Assembly: GCA_022844015.1 (NCBI GenBank)
Contig: JALHMO010000008.1
Span: 1 to 64,000, forward strand
DNA length: 64,000 nt
From: Reyranella sp.
GTDB lineage: Bacteria; Pseudomonadota; Alphaproteobacteria; Reyranellales; Reyranellaceae
Direction of reading: 5' to 3'
A program made the position numbers and the translations under genes. How positions within the stretch are numbered: the stretch's first letter is position 1; each line of letters begins with the position of its first letter. Positions 43,085 to 51,725 of this stretch are shown one piece after another. The notes beneath the pieces are model-generated. The model saw only the letters and a list, made by a program, of their open reading frames with translations. It was not told the origin of the DNA and ran no database searches.

Positions 43085-43346
43085 CGTCGCGGTCGGCGAG
43101 ATGGTCGCGCAACATCTCAGCCGGGGAACCGTGTTTGTCTACGTAGGCGTTGTAGGCCGCGAGGTCCATTTCGATGTCGGCCCGAATCTCGTCGGCCTCC
43201 CGCGCTGCCAACGCTGCTGCAAGGGCGGCTTCGGCAACCTGCGAGGCGTTGATGCCGCGAGCTTTGGCCTTGGCGTAAAGATCGCCGTTCAAGGTAAGGC
43301 TGACGGTCTTTTTCCTGGCAGACGGATCGAAAAGAGGTCGACGCAT
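43074..43346 (-). CDS. ccdA: CcdA-type antitoxin
   Basis: A 90-residue antitoxin. The ribbon-helix-helix part includes KKTVSLTLNGDLYAKAKARGINASQVAEAAL, and the acidic, flexible C-terminus (ADIEMDLAAYNAYVDKHG) binds CcdB. ATG 43346 has GGGTGA upstream. It is the first gene of the pair and probably represses the operon with CcdB. Confidence 0.9.
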   Translation of the reverse strand: MRRPLFDPSARKKTVSLTLNGDLYAKAKARGINASQVAEAALAAALAAREADEIRADIEMDLAAYNAYVDKHGSPAEMLRDHLADRDDAA

Positions 43347-43404
43347 TGTCAATTCACCCGGCAAATGACACGTGTGAACAGCATGGGTAGGTGGCGCGGC
43401 CTCG

Positions 43405-44634
43405 TCAAGCCGACCGCTTCGACAGCAGCGCCGCCGCTGCGAAGCCGCACGCGGCAACCAGCATGATGCCGGCGAGCCCCCACAGCACGGGCGTGTAGCC
43501 GCCGAAGGCACCCCAGGCGAGCGAGGCCAGGATGGGTCCCGCGGCGCGCATGATATTGGTCGGCATGGTGAGTGCGCCGGAGACCACGCCATAGCCTTCC
43601 GGACCGATGAATTCCGGCACGGCCATGCCGCGCAGGATGGTGATCAGCCCATTGGCCACGCCATAGACGATGGCAAACAGGATCAGGCCGTAGACGTCGC
43701 TGACGCCGAGCGCGAGCATCGCCATCGAGATGGGGAAGGCGAAGTAGATGCCGGCGCCGAGCTGGATGGTGGTGATGTGCTGCTGGCCGACCATCAGCAG
43801 CACGCGGCCCACAACCTGCATGGGACCGATCAGGGCGATGATGGCCATCACCACCCCGGTCGGCACGCCGCGATCGTCGAGCAGCGGGATCAGGTGGAAG
43901 CTCATCGCCGAGAAGGCGAGCCCGTAGCCTGCGAAGGCCACGACCAGTCCCCAGAAGGCCGGCACGCGCACCGCCGCGGCGAGCGGGCTCTTCTTCTGCG
44001 CTCCATCGGTCGGCGGCCTGGTCTCGGCGATCGGCACCGGCTTTTCTTTCGGGCCGGGAATGAACAGCCAGTGGATCACGGCGAGCGCACCATTGATGGC
44101 GGCCAGCACCTCCAGGCTCGACTGCCAGCCGACGCGCTCGATCAGGAACTGCGTGAAGGGAATGCCGAAGGTGCTGGCGAGGCCGCCGACGAAGGTCATC
44201 AGCAGGATCGCCTGCCGGTAGCGCGGGCCATAGACCCGCGTGATGATGGCGAAGGCCGGCTCGTAGAGCAGGACGGCCTGGCAGGCGCCCAGGCCCAGCC
44301 ACAGCACATAGAACAGCGGCAGCGATTCGATGCGCGGCCACCAGAGCAGGAGGCCGGCTGCCAGCAGCGAGCCGCCGGTCATCAGCTTGCGGCCGTGCCC
44401 GCGGTCGATCCAGGCGCCGACCGCGATCGAGCTGAGACCGGCCACCATGAGTCCGGCCGAGAGCGCGCCGAACATGCCGCTGCGCGACCAGCCGAGCTCC
44501 TCGCCCATCGGTCCCACGAACAGCGGAAAGGTGTAGTAGATGAGGCCCCAGGAGATGAGCTGGCCGAACGACAGCATCCACAGGATCGTCACAGGGCGTT
44601 TTCGCCACGGTCCCGCCGCCGCATCCTTGGCCAT
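43405..44634 (-). CDS. MFS transporter
   Basis: A 409-residue major-facilitator protein with 12 helices. The loop 2-3 motif is GAWIDRGHGRKLMTGG, a variant of GxxxDRxGRR. Resembles the OFA/monocarboxylate-type permeases with a long central loop (PKEKPVPIAETRPPTDGAQKK). It may export or import a carboxylate. It is divergent from the patatin-like gene. Confidence 0.9.
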   Translation of the reverse strand: MAKDAAAGPWRKRPVTILWMLSFGQLISWGLIYYTFPLFVGPMGEELGWSRSGMFGALSAGLMVAGLSSIAVGAWIDRGHGRKLMTGGSLLAAGLLLWWPRIESLPLFYVLWLGLGACQAVLLYEPAFAIITRVYGPRYRQAILLMTFVGGLASTFGIPFTQFLIERVGWQSSLEVLAAINGALAVIHWLFIPGPKEKPVPIAETRPPTDGAQKKSPLAAAVRVPAFWGLVVAFAGYGLAFSAMSFHLIPLLDDRGVPTGVVMAIIALIGPMQVVGRVLLMVGQQHITTIQLGAGIYFAFPISMAMLALGVSDVYGLILFAIVYGVANGLITILRGMAVPEFIGPEGYGVVSGALTMPTNIMRAAGPILASLAWGAFGGYTPVLWGLAGIMLVAACGFAAAALLSKRSA

Positions 44635-44702
44635 AATGGCGCCGCCATGCCCTCGTTACAGAACGGTGACAGTAGCGTCGCGCCGGCCGGGAGCCCAGCA
44701 GC

Positions 44703-45728
44703 ATGAGTTCGACCAAGCGGATCAATCTCGCCCTGCAGGGTGGCGGCTCGCACGGCGCGTTCACCTGGGGCGTCCTCGATGCACTGATCGAGGATGGGCG
44801 GCTGGAAATCGAGGCGGTCAGCGGCACCAGCGCGGGCGCCATGAATGCCGCGATCCTGCTGCAGGGTTGGTCGCAGGGCGGCGGCCCGGGCGCGCGCGAG
44901 GCGCTGCGCCGCTTCTGGCGCGAGCTCGGCGCGATGTCGATCGCCAGCCCGATCCGCCGCACGCCGTTCGACCGGCTCCGGGGCAACTGGAACCTCGACG
45001 ATTCGCCAGGTGCGCTGTGGGCAGACCTCGTCCAGCGCACGCTCTCGCCGTGGCAGCGCAACCCGCTGAAATTCGATCCCCTGCGCGACCTCCTGGTCCG
45101 TCACTTCGACGAGAAGGCCGTGCGCGCCTGCCACAACATCAAGGCCTTCATCGCCGCGACCAACGTGCAGACCGGCAAGGTGCGGATCTTCACCCGCGAC
45201 GAGCTGTCGATCGATGCCTTGCTCGCCTCGGCCTGCCTGCCCAACGTCCACGATGCCGTGGTGATCGACGGCGTGCCCTACTGGGATGGCGGCTTTCGCG
45301 GCAATCCGCCGATCTGGCCGTTCATCTACCATTGCGGCAGCGCCGACGTCGTCGTGGTCGAGGTCGATCCGCCCGAGCGTCCCGGTATCCCGACATCCAA
45401 CGCCGAGATCGCCGACCGGCTGAACGAGATCACCTTCGGCGGCGCACTGATGGCGGAGATGCGGGCCATCGCCTTCGTCCAGGAGCTGATCGCCAAGGAC
45501 GCCGTCAGCGTCGACTTCGGCAGGCGGCTCAAGAACGTCCTGGTCCATTCGATCGCCGACCCGGCCTCCCTGGCGCCGCTCGGCTCCGTCAGCAAGTTCA
45601 ACATCGAGCCCGATTTCCTTGAGCATCTGTTCGGCCTCGGACGCAAGGCCGCAACCTCATGGCTCGCTTCGACGTTCGAGTCCGTCGGCGTCATCAGCAG
45701 CCTCGACATTCGGGCGCGCTTTCTGTGA
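44703..45728 (+). CDS. Patatin-like phospholipase
   Basis: A 341-residue patatin-domain protein. The oxyanion loop NLALQGGGSHGAF is at 8-20, nucleophile Ser43 lies in GTSAG, and catalytic Asp195 in YWDGGF, completing the Ser-Asp dyad. It likely hydrolyses phospholipid or acylglycerol acyl chains near the membrane. It lacks a signal peptide. ATG 44703 is directly upstream of the domain; the ROK kinase gene follows after 12 bases. Confidence 0.91.
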   Translation: MSSTKRINLALQGGGSHGAFTWGVLDALIEDGRLEIEAVSGTSAGAMNAAILLQGWSQGGGPGAREALRRFWRELGAMSIASPIRRTPFDRLRGNWNLDDSPGALWADLVQRTLSPWQRNPLKFDPLRDLLVRHFDEKAVRACHNIKAFIAATNVQTGKVRIFTRDELSIDALLASACLPNVHDAVVIDGVPYWDGGFRGNPPIWPFIYHCGSADVVVVEVDPPERPGIPTSNAEIADRLNEITFGGALMAEMRAIAFVQELIAKDAVSVDFGRRLKNVLVHSIADPASLAPLGSVSKFNIEPDFLEHLFGLGRKAATSWLASTFESVGVISSLDIRARFL

Positions 45729-45740
45729 AGTAGGAGGATC

Positions 45741-46646
45741 ATGAGAATAGGCATCGATCTCGGCGGTACCAAGATCGAGGGCATCGTGCTCGACGACGCC
45801 GGCGAGGAACGGGCGCGCATGCGCGTGAAAACCCCGCCAGGCAGCTACGAGGAAACCGTGCGCGCCGTGGCGGACGTCGTCCACGCGCTCGAGGCACGCG
45901 TCGGCGTGCGCTGCCGGGTGGGCGTCGGCCATCCCGGCGCCCTCTCGCCGGCGACCGGCCTCGTCAAGAATGCCAACTCCACGCACCTCAACGGCCATCC
46001 GCTCGACCGCGACCTGCGCTTGGCGCTGGCGCGCGAGGAGGTCAAGCTGTCCAACGACGCGAACTGCTTCGCCGTCTCGGAGGCCGCCGATGGCGCCGCG
46101 CGGCTGGCCCCCATCGTCTTCGGCGTCATTCTCGGCACCGGCGTAGGCGGCGGGGTCGTCATCGACGGGCGACCCCTGCTCGGTGCGCAGGCGATCGCCG
46201 GGGAATGGGGCCACAACGCGCTCCCCCTGCCGCGAGACGACGAGCGGCCTGGCCCGCCATGCTATTGCGGCCGCCGGGGCTGCGTCGAGGCGTGGCTGAG
46301 CGGGCCTGCCTTCCAGGCGCAATACGCCAAACGCACGGGCCGGCAGATGATCGCCACCGACATTGCGGCCGCAGCCGAGTCGGGGGATCGCGAGGCGCTT
46401 GATTGCCTGGAGCAGTATTGTGACCGCTTGGCGCGCTCGCTCGCCAATGTCGTCAACCTGATCGACCCGCACGTCATCGTGCTGGGCGGCGGCCTGTCGA
46501 AGATGCAACCGATCTACCGGCGCGTCCCGGAGCTTTGGAAGCGCTACATCTTCTCCGAGGCGGACAGCATCGCCACCAGGCTCGAGCCGCCCGTCCACGG
46601 CGACTCGAGCGGCGTGCGCGGGGCCGCCTGGCTGTGGCCGATCTGA
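45741..46646 (+). CDS. ROK family sugar kinase, fructokinase/glucokinase-like
   Basis: A 301-residue ROK kinase. The nucleotide-phosphate-binding segment IGIDLGGTKIEG opens the protein, and the ROK zinc motif GEWGHN...CYCGRRGCVEAWLSGP is intact, as in Mak-type fructokinase. ATP-dependent phosphorylation of glucose or fructose is likely. AGGAGGATC precedes the ATG at good spacing. A perfect hairpin follows the stop. Confidence 0.92.
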   Translation: MRIGIDLGGTKIEGIVLDDAGEERARMRVKTPPGSYEETVRAVADVVHALEARVGVRCRVGVGHPGALSPATGLVKNANSTHLNGHPLDRDLRLALAREEVKLSNDANCFAVSEAADGAARLAPIVFGVILGTGVGGGVVIDGRPLLGAQAIAGEWGHNALPLPRDDERPGPPCYCGRRGCVEAWLSGPAFQAQYAKRTGRQMIATDIAAAAESGDREALDCLEQYCDRLARSLANVVNLIDPHVIVLGGGLSKMQPIYRRVPELWKRYIFSEADSIATRLEPPVHGDSSGVRGAAWLWPI

Positions 46647-46653
46647 CTTCCTC

Positions 46654-46680
46654 CTCCTCCCCAGCTTCGCTGGGGAGGAG
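46654..46680. terminator. Bidirectional hairpin between ROK and amn genes
   Basis: CTCCTCCCCAGC-TTC-GCTGGGGAGGAG is a perfect 12-base-pair stem with a 3-base loop, located between two converging genes. It is well placed to end transcription from both sides. Confidence 0.82.
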
Positions 46681-46686
46681 TATGAG

Positions 46687-48162
46687 TCACCTGAACGGCG
46701 GCTCGTCGAAGCTGCGGAGCTTGCGCGAGTGCAGCGAACCCAGCTCGCTGCGCAGCAGGTCCAGGGTCTCCAGACCGATGCGCAGGTGCTCGCCGACCGC
46801 GCGCTGGTAGAAGCGCGTCGCCGCCCCCGGCAGCTTGATCTCGCCGTGCAGGGGCTTGTCGGATACGCAGAGCAAGGTCCCGTAGGGCACGCGCAGGCGA
46901 TAGCCCTGGGTCGCCAGCGCCGAGCTTTCCATGTCGACGGCGATGGCGCGCCCGTGATTGATGCGACGCCGCTCCTGCGACCAGCGCAGCTCCCAATTGC
47001 GATCGTCGTAGCTCACCACGGTTCCGGTGCGCAGCCGGCGCTTCAGCGCGTCGCCGCGCTCGCCGGTAACCCGTTCGGCGGCCTGCTGCAGCGCCACCTG
47101 GACTTCCGCCAGGGCGGGCACCGGAACCTCCGGCGGCACCAGCTCGTCGAGGATTCGATCGCGCCGCATGTAGGCGTGCGCCAGCACGTAGTCGCCGATG
47201 GTCTGCGACTGCCGCAGGCCGCCGCAATGGCCGATCATCAGCCAGCAATGGGGGCGCAGCACCGCCAGATGGTCGGTTGCGTTCTTGGCATTGGAAGGCC
47301 CGACGCCGATGTTTACGATCGTCACCCCGCCCAGCCGGTCGGAACGCAGGAGGCTGTAGGCCGGCATCTGGAAGCGATGCCACGACGTCGCGGCGACGGC
47401 GGCATCGGCCGCCGGCAGCACATCGCCGCGCCGCATCACGGCGCCACCCGGCAGCACGAGCTGGGTGTAGGGGCTGCCCGGCCTGCCCAGCTCCTCGATC
47501 GCCCAGGTGACGAAATGCTCGACGTAGCGCTGATAGTTGGTGAAGAGGATCCACGGCTGGATGGTGCGCCAGTCCGTGCCGGTGTAGTGCACGAGACGGC
47601 GCAGCGAGAAATCGACCCGCACGGCATCGAACAGCGCGAGCGGCCGCGACCGCCGGTCCTCGAACACCCATGTTCCGTCGGCGATCTCATCGCCGACATT
47701 GGCGAGCACCGGCGTCGGGAAATGGCGGGCCAGCTCGGCAACCGACAGCTCGCCGTGGATGAACTCGTCGCCCTCTTCCGTGACGAATGGATAGGGAATT
47801 TCCTGGCCGCTCGCGACGACGTCGAGGCGGGCACCGAACTCGTCGACCAGCGGCCGCAATTGCTCGAGCAGGTATTCGCGGAAATAGGCCGGTTGCGTCA
47901 CCGTCGTCGAATAGAGCCCCGGCGTCTGGAACTTGGCCCAGGCACGCCGGGTGAAGCGGACGGCGCCGGCGGGGCGCCAGTCGACCCGCAGCTCGGGATA
48001 GCGGAAGCGGCTGCGTTCCTCGGGCGACGGTTCGACGCCCGAGCGCACGAACCGCGCCAGAGCCTCGCGCAGTGCCGCACTCGCGGCCGAATGCAGCAGC
48101 TCGAGCCGGTCCACGGCCTGGTCGGGCGTCAGGCCGGCGTCCAGGGCATCGCCATCCGTCAC
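46687..48162 (-). CDS. amn: AMP nucleosidase
   Basis: A 491-residue enzyme that splits AMP into adenine and ribose 5-phosphate. It has the Amn N-terminal regulatory part (RFRYPELRVDWRP, TQPAYFREYLLEQLRPL) and the phosphorylase-like catalytic half with VNIGVGPSNAKNATDH, MIGHCGGLR and the substrate-binding VDMESSALATQGYRLRVPYG. GTG 48162 gives a length close to E. coli Amn (484) and begins 7 bases after the upstream stop; an ATG at 48243 would add 27 residues and overlap that gene. Confidence 0.92.
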   Translation of the reverse strand: MTDGDALDAGLTPDQAVDRLELLHSAASAALREALARFVRSGVEPSPEERSRFRYPELRVDWRPAGAVRFTRRAWAKFQTPGLYSTTVTQPAYFREYLLEQLRPLVDEFGARLDVVASGQEIPYPFVTEEGDEFIHGELSVAELARHFPTPVLANVGDEIADGTWVFEDRRSRPLALFDAVRVDFSLRRLVHYTGTDWRTIQPWILFTNYQRYVEHFVTWAIEELGRPGSPYTQLVLPGGAVMRRGDVLPAADAAVAATSWHRFQMPAYSLLRSDRLGGVTIVNIGVGPSNAKNATDHLAVLRPHCWLMIGHCGGLRQSQTIGDYVLAHAYMRRDRILDELVPPEVPVPALAEVQVALQQAAERVTGERGDALKRRLRTGTVVSYDDRNWELRWSQERRRINHGRAIAVDMESSALATQGYRLRVPYGTLLCVSDKPLHGEIKLPGAATRFYQRAVGEHLRIGLETLDLLRSELGSLHSRKLRSFDEPPFR

Positions 48163-48169
48163 GGAACGG

Positions 48170-48979
48170 TCACTTGCAGTCCGGTTTGGGCAAGGCCTCC
48201 AGTCGCGTGATGCGATACTCGATGCCGCCTTCGCCTTCCTCATGCGTGCCGTAGAGCTCGATGCCGTTGTCGAGGGTGACGCTGCTCATCTCGAAGGCCG
48301 GCTCGCCCGCCCCCTTGGACTGGGCATCGAAGAAACCGGCGCGATAGTAGATGCGCCCGCGGCCATCGACGAGCGATTCCGCCCCGTCGGGAATCTTCAC
48401 GTCGGCCAGGCGCCTGGGCACCTTGCCGATCAGGATGTTGACCAGTTGCGGCGGCTTCACCTTGTCGCCGAAGAAGAACAACGCTTCGAAGCCGCTCTCG
48501 CCGGCCTTGGCCTGGCGGATGGTCTCGCGCGAGATCGCCACCGGGAACATCGTGCGGACCGGCAAGGCGACAGACTGTCCGCTCGGCTCGGAGAAGCGCG
48601 CCTCTCCGCTGCCATCGTCGCCGAGCATGGCCTCGCCCTTGAACACGGTGCTTTGCCGGCCGCTCACCGACGTCCGATGCTCGAAGCGCAGCCGTTTGCC
48701 GTCGCGGCTCTCGGTCATCTGCGATTGCTGCTCGTTGGCGACCGAGGCGCGCGGCCCCGCGACCTCGAGCCTGAGACGCTGGTTGATGGCATAACCCTCG
48801 CAGGTCAGGCGCAGCTCGTAGGCGTAGGTACCGGGTGTGCCGGCGCCCGGCTTGCCGCGCTCCAGCGCGACCACCGAATAGGCGGCGCGATGCGGCGCGA
48901 TCTCCTGCGCAGCGGACGGCGCGACCTGGGCCGCCAAGGCGGCCAAGACGGCGGGAATCGTCGAACGGGCTTTCAGCAT
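48170..48979 (-). CDS. EipB-type envelope protein (DUF1849), shorter paralogue
   Basis: A 269-residue periplasmic protein. After a signal peptide (to about SAAQ, residue 24), the segments APHRAAYSV, GTYAYELRLTCEGYAINQRLRLEV match the DUF1849 family, whose Brucella member EipB is needed for envelope integrity. Two cysteines (CEGY and the penultimate residue) sit at the expected places for a disulfide. It overlaps the end of its paralogue by seven bases and is followed by amn. Confidence 0.85.
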   Translation of the reverse strand: MLKARSTIPAVLAALAAQVAPSAAQEIAPHRAAYSVVALERGKPGAGTPGTYAYELRLTCEGYAINQRLRLEVAGPRASVANEQQSQMTESRDGKRLRFEHRTSVSGRQSTVFKGEAMLGDDGSGEARFSEPSGQSVALPVRTMFPVAISRETIRQAKAGESGFEALFFFGDKVKPPQLVNILIGKVPRRLADVKIPDGAESLVDGRGRIYYRAGFFDAQSKGAGEPAFEMSSVTLDNGIELYGTHEEGEGGIEYRITRLEALPKPDCK

Positions 48980-49833
48980 CGCGGCCTCGGCAAGGCTTGA
49001 AGTTGGACCAGACGAGCATCGATGGCAAAGTCGCCGTAGTCGAGCAGCATCGAGCGCGCGATGCCGTTGGCAAGCAGGTCGAGTGCCAATTCATACTCGG
49101 GATGGGCGCTGCCTTGATCGCCGGCGGCGAAGAAGGCGAGCCGCACGTTCCAGGAAGGCTGGTTGCGTAGCAGGCCGACATCGCCGCGCACCGGCGGGCC
49201 GGTCGCGCGCGGCGCGCGACCGATCACGGCATTGACCTGGAAGGCGCCGTCGAGGCGGGCGCCGTCGAACACGCTGTAGGAGGCCGACTGATCGCCGCTT
49301 CGCGCATGCTGGATGATCAGGACGAGATGGCTGGTCGGGAACAGGGTGCCGGCCGGCAACTCGAAGCTGCGCGCCTCCGGCAGGGTGAAAGACGCGCGGC
49401 CGGTCGCTCCCTGGCCTTGCAACTCGGCCTGTCCCCGCAGTTCCTCCTCGACCTCGTCGTTCTGGATGTTGCGCACGCTGAAGCTCAATCTGAGCCCGTC
49501 TTTGGACTCATAGCTGCTGAAGCTCGAATCGGTGTCGAACTCCTCGCCATCGTTGCGCAGGAACTTGAGCTTGATGCGCTGCTTCACTTCCCAGCCATCG
49601 CAGGAATCGACGGTCTCCAGCACCATGCGGCCGTTCACGTCGACGATCCCGCTGTTGGGACGGGAGACCGAGAGCTTCATGTCGTAGGTCGCACGATGCG
49701 GCACCAGGACGACGTCCGGCGGCTGCTGCGCGTCGACCGCCGTTATCCACAGGCCCAACAGCAATGCAATGCCGATGGCGGCGACAGAGGCCGCGATCGG
49801 GTCGCGAGAACGGCGAAAACTAAGCTTGATCAA
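48973..49833 (-). CDS. EipB-type envelope protein (DUF1849), first paralogue
   Basis: A 286-residue periplasmic protein. The signal peptide runs through IAASVAAIGIALLLGLWITAVDA, and the body matches DUF1849/EipB strongly: LVPHRATYDMKLSV, DSCDGWEVKQRIKLKFL, SSFSSYESKDGLRLSF. Cys in CDGW and the final residue are the likely disulfide pair. TTG 49833 is preferred since it starts right before the signal sequence and the longer frame is not conserved in character. The gene lies immediately upstream of its paralogue. Confidence 0.86.
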   Translation of the reverse strand: MIKLSFRRSRDPIAASVAAIGIALLLGLWITAVDAQQPPDVVLVPHRATYDMKLSVSRPNSGIVDVNGRMVLETVDSCDGWEVKQRIKLKFLRNDGEEFDTDSSFSSYESKDGLRLSFSVRNIQNDEVEEELRGQAELQGQGATGRASFTLPEARSFELPAGTLFPTSHLVLIIQHARSGDQSASYSVFDGARLDGAFQVNAVIGRAPRATGPPVRGDVGLLRNQPSWNVRLAFFAAGDQGSAHPEYELALDLLANGIARSMLLDYGDFAIDARLVQLQALPRPRC

Positions 49834-49946
49834 CGGGCAATGGCGTGAGGCTAGGCCTTGTAGCCGGACTGCCAAGCGTAATATCCATGCCTGCGGAATG
49901 CCACAATGATCGCCTGCGGCAGGGCTGCACAGGGAGAGGGACGCAC

Positions 49947-50924
49947 ATGACGATCGCCAAACCGAAGGTCCTCGCCACACGGCACTTTCCGCCCGACGTC
50001 GAGGCCCGTCTTGCTGCCAACTTCGATGCCGTCCTGAACCCCGAGGACCGACTCTATGACGGTCCGGAACTGGTCGCCGCGACCGCCGGCTGCGATGCCA
50101 TCATGTGCGCCGCGGGCGACCCTTTGACTGCGCAAACAATCGCCGCCCTGCCGGCGTCGGTGCGCATGATTGCGACCTTTTCCGTGGGCTACGAGCATGT
50201 CGACGTGGCCGCCGCCGCCAAGCGCGGCATCGCCGTCAGCAACACACCGGATGTCCTGACCGACGCCACGGCGGATATCACCTTGCTCTGCCTGCTCGGG
50301 GCAGCCCGCCGGGCGCATGAAGGCGCCCACATGCTGAGGACCCGCAACTGGACCGGTTGGACGCCGACCCAGCTGATGGGCGTCCACGTCACCGGCAAGC
50401 GTCTGGGCATCCTCGGCATGGGCCGCATCGGCCAGGCGGTGGCCGACCGGGCGCGGGCCTTTCGCATGCAGATCCACTACAGCAACCGCAATCGGCTGCC
50501 CCCCGACCTCGAGAAGGGCGCCGTCTTCCATGCCGATCCCGAGGCGATGCTGCCACATTGCGACTTCCTGTCGATCAACGCCCCGATGAGCCCGGCGACC
50601 CGCAAGTGGGTCAATGCCGAGCGCATCGCCAGGCTGCCGCCGGGGGCGATCGTGGTGAACACGGCGCGCGGCGGGGTAGTCGACGACGAGGCACTGATCG
50701 GCGCCCTCAGGTCGGGCCGCCTCGCTGCGGCCGGCCTCGACGTGTTCGAGGGCGAACCCACGATCCATCCGGACTATCACGACATCCCCAACGCGTTCCT
50801 GATCCCGCACATGGGCTCCGCAACGGTCGAGACGAGGAACGCCATGGGCTTCAAGGCGCTCGACAATCTCGAGGCCTTCCTGCTCAGGAACCAGACGCCG
50901 CCCGACCTCGTGAAGCTTTCCTAG
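49947..50924 (+). CDS. D-isomer-specific 2-hydroxyacid dehydrogenase, glyoxylate/hydroxypyruvate reductase-like
   Basis: A 325-residue D-2-hydroxyacid dehydrogenase. NAD(P)-binding GMGRIGQAVADRA is central; the catalytic triad is Arg in NTARGG, Glu in FEGEP and His in PHMGSAT. It resembles glyoxylate/hydroxypyruvate reductases (GyaR/GhrA-type). GGGAGAGG lies before ATG 49947. The last 41 bases overlap the end of the converging lipoprotein gene, with its repeats starting further in. Confidence 0.92.
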   Translation: MTIAKPKVLATRHFPPDVEARLAANFDAVLNPEDRLYDGPELVAATAGCDAIMCAAGDPLTAQTIAALPASVRMIATFSVGYEHVDVAAAAKRGIAVSNTPDVLTDATADITLLCLLGAARRAHEGAHMLRTRNWTGWTPTQLMGVHVTGKRLGILGMGRIGQAVADRARAFRMQIHYSNRNRLPPDLEKGAVFHADPEAMLPHCDFLSINAPMSPATRKWVNAERIARLPPGAIVVNTARGGVVDDEALIGALRSGRLAAAGLDVFEGEPTIHPDYHDIPNAFLIPHMGSATVETRNAMGFKALDNLEAFLLRNQTPPDLVKLS

Positions 50925-51642
50925 CCGGCTTGGTCTTCGCCTTCTTGACCAGCGTGGCCGGCTTGGCCGCAGGCGGCGGCATCGACGCCGGGTCGGCCAC
51001 CACAGCCTTCGCGGTGGCACCAGCCGGCGGCGGCATCGACGCTGCCGGAGCCATTGGCGCCGGGTCGGCCACTGCAGCCTTCGCGGTGGCACCAGCCGGC
51101 GGCGGCCTCGCCTCTGACGGAGCCATCGGCGCCGGGTCGGCCACTGCAGCCTTCGCGGTGGTACCAGCCGGCGGCGGCCTCGCCGCTGCCGGATCCATTG
51201 GCGCCGGATGGGCCAGCGCCGCAGGCAGCGCAGCCTGCGGGGTGGCGGGAGGCGAACCCGGCGGCGGCGCCGACGCATATGCGGCGGCATCCCAGCTCGC
51301 CCCCGGAACACCGGGACCGGATCGCAGCGGCGCGACATATTGCACGCCGTCCTCCGCGACCATGCGCTGGGGTTGGGCATAGTCGACTTCGTACGGGTCG
51401 TGACCGTCCTCCCGCTCGGTGCACACCGGGCGACCGCGGAAGACCCGCCACATGGCGCAATCCTTCTTGGAGACCATCGACATCAGATGGTCGGTCGACG
51501 TCTTGTCGCTGGCGGCGAGCAAGCCGCCGTCGGCGGCATAGCTCGCTCCCACGATCAGCGGAGGCGCACCGCACCCGGCCGTCGCGAGGGCCAGGCCGAC
51601 GAGCATGGGCAAGGACAGAAACGCGAGCCTGAAATAGCTCAT
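50884..51642 (-). CDS. Lipoprotein with Pro/Ala-rich tandem repeats
   Basis: A 252-residue lipoprotein: the lipobox is LATAGC with Cys24. The N-terminal part (to about residue 105) contains ASYAADGGLLAASDKTSTDHLMSMVSKKDCAMW and RVFRGRPVC, typical of a conserved alphaproteobacterial lipoprotein family of unknown role. Then three 24-residue repeats of the type DPAPMxPxxxRPPPAGATAKAAVA form a flexible stalk, followed by a Lys/Arg-rich tail (KKAKTKPARKASRGRA) that could bind anionic surfaces such as peptidoglycan or nucleic acid. Its end overlaps the 2-hydroxyacid dehydrogenase gene. The AT-rich inverted repeat at 51647-51692 lies just before the start, and no ribosome site is visible. Confidence 0.85.
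   Translation of the reverse strand: MSYFRLAFLSLPMLVGLALATAGCGAPPLIVGASYAADGGLLAASDKTSTDHLMSMVSKKDCAMWRVFRGRPVCTEREDGHDPYEVDYAQPQRMVAEDGVQYVAPLRSGPGVPGASWDAAAYASAPPPGSPPATPQAALPAALAHPAPMDPAAARPPPAGTTAKAAVADPAPMAPSEARPPPAGATAKAAVADPAPMAPAASMPPPAGATAKAVVADPASMPPPAAKPATLVKKAKTKPARKASRGRAASGS
50987..51202. repeat. Three 72-base tandem repeats in the lipoprotein gene
   Basis: Units begin with GCCGGGTCGGCC at 50987, 51059 and 51131, with a partial fourth from 51203. Each is exactly 72 bases and preserves the frame (24 codons), and they are near-identical, so recent slippage or unequal exchange is likely. Number of units may vary among strains. Confidence 0.9.
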
Positions 51643-51646
51643 GAAT

Positions 51647-51692
51647 CACTTAATCAAATAAATGTAATTCCCTGAATTTATTCGATTAAGTG
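51647..51692. promoter_or_regulatory. AT-rich long inverted repeat before the lipoprotein gene
   Basis: The arms (51647-51663, beginning CACTTAATC, and 51676-51692, ending GATTAAGTG) are 17 bases each and pair with one mismatch around a 12-base spacer. In a very GC-rich window this is striking. It sits four bases upstream of the lipoprotein start codon, and 33 bases after the aspS stop. It may be the aspS terminator, an operator, or an RNA hairpin that controls initiation at the lipoprotein start. Confidence 0.75.
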
Positions 51693-51725
51693 AGCCAGGT
51701 CAAAGGCCCAAGGCGGCTACTACCC

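Noticed and set aside
42773-44634. CcdAB region as part of a plasmid or prophage island
   Set aside because: Neighbouring genes are ordinary chromosomal functions with no replication, conjugation or phage genes.
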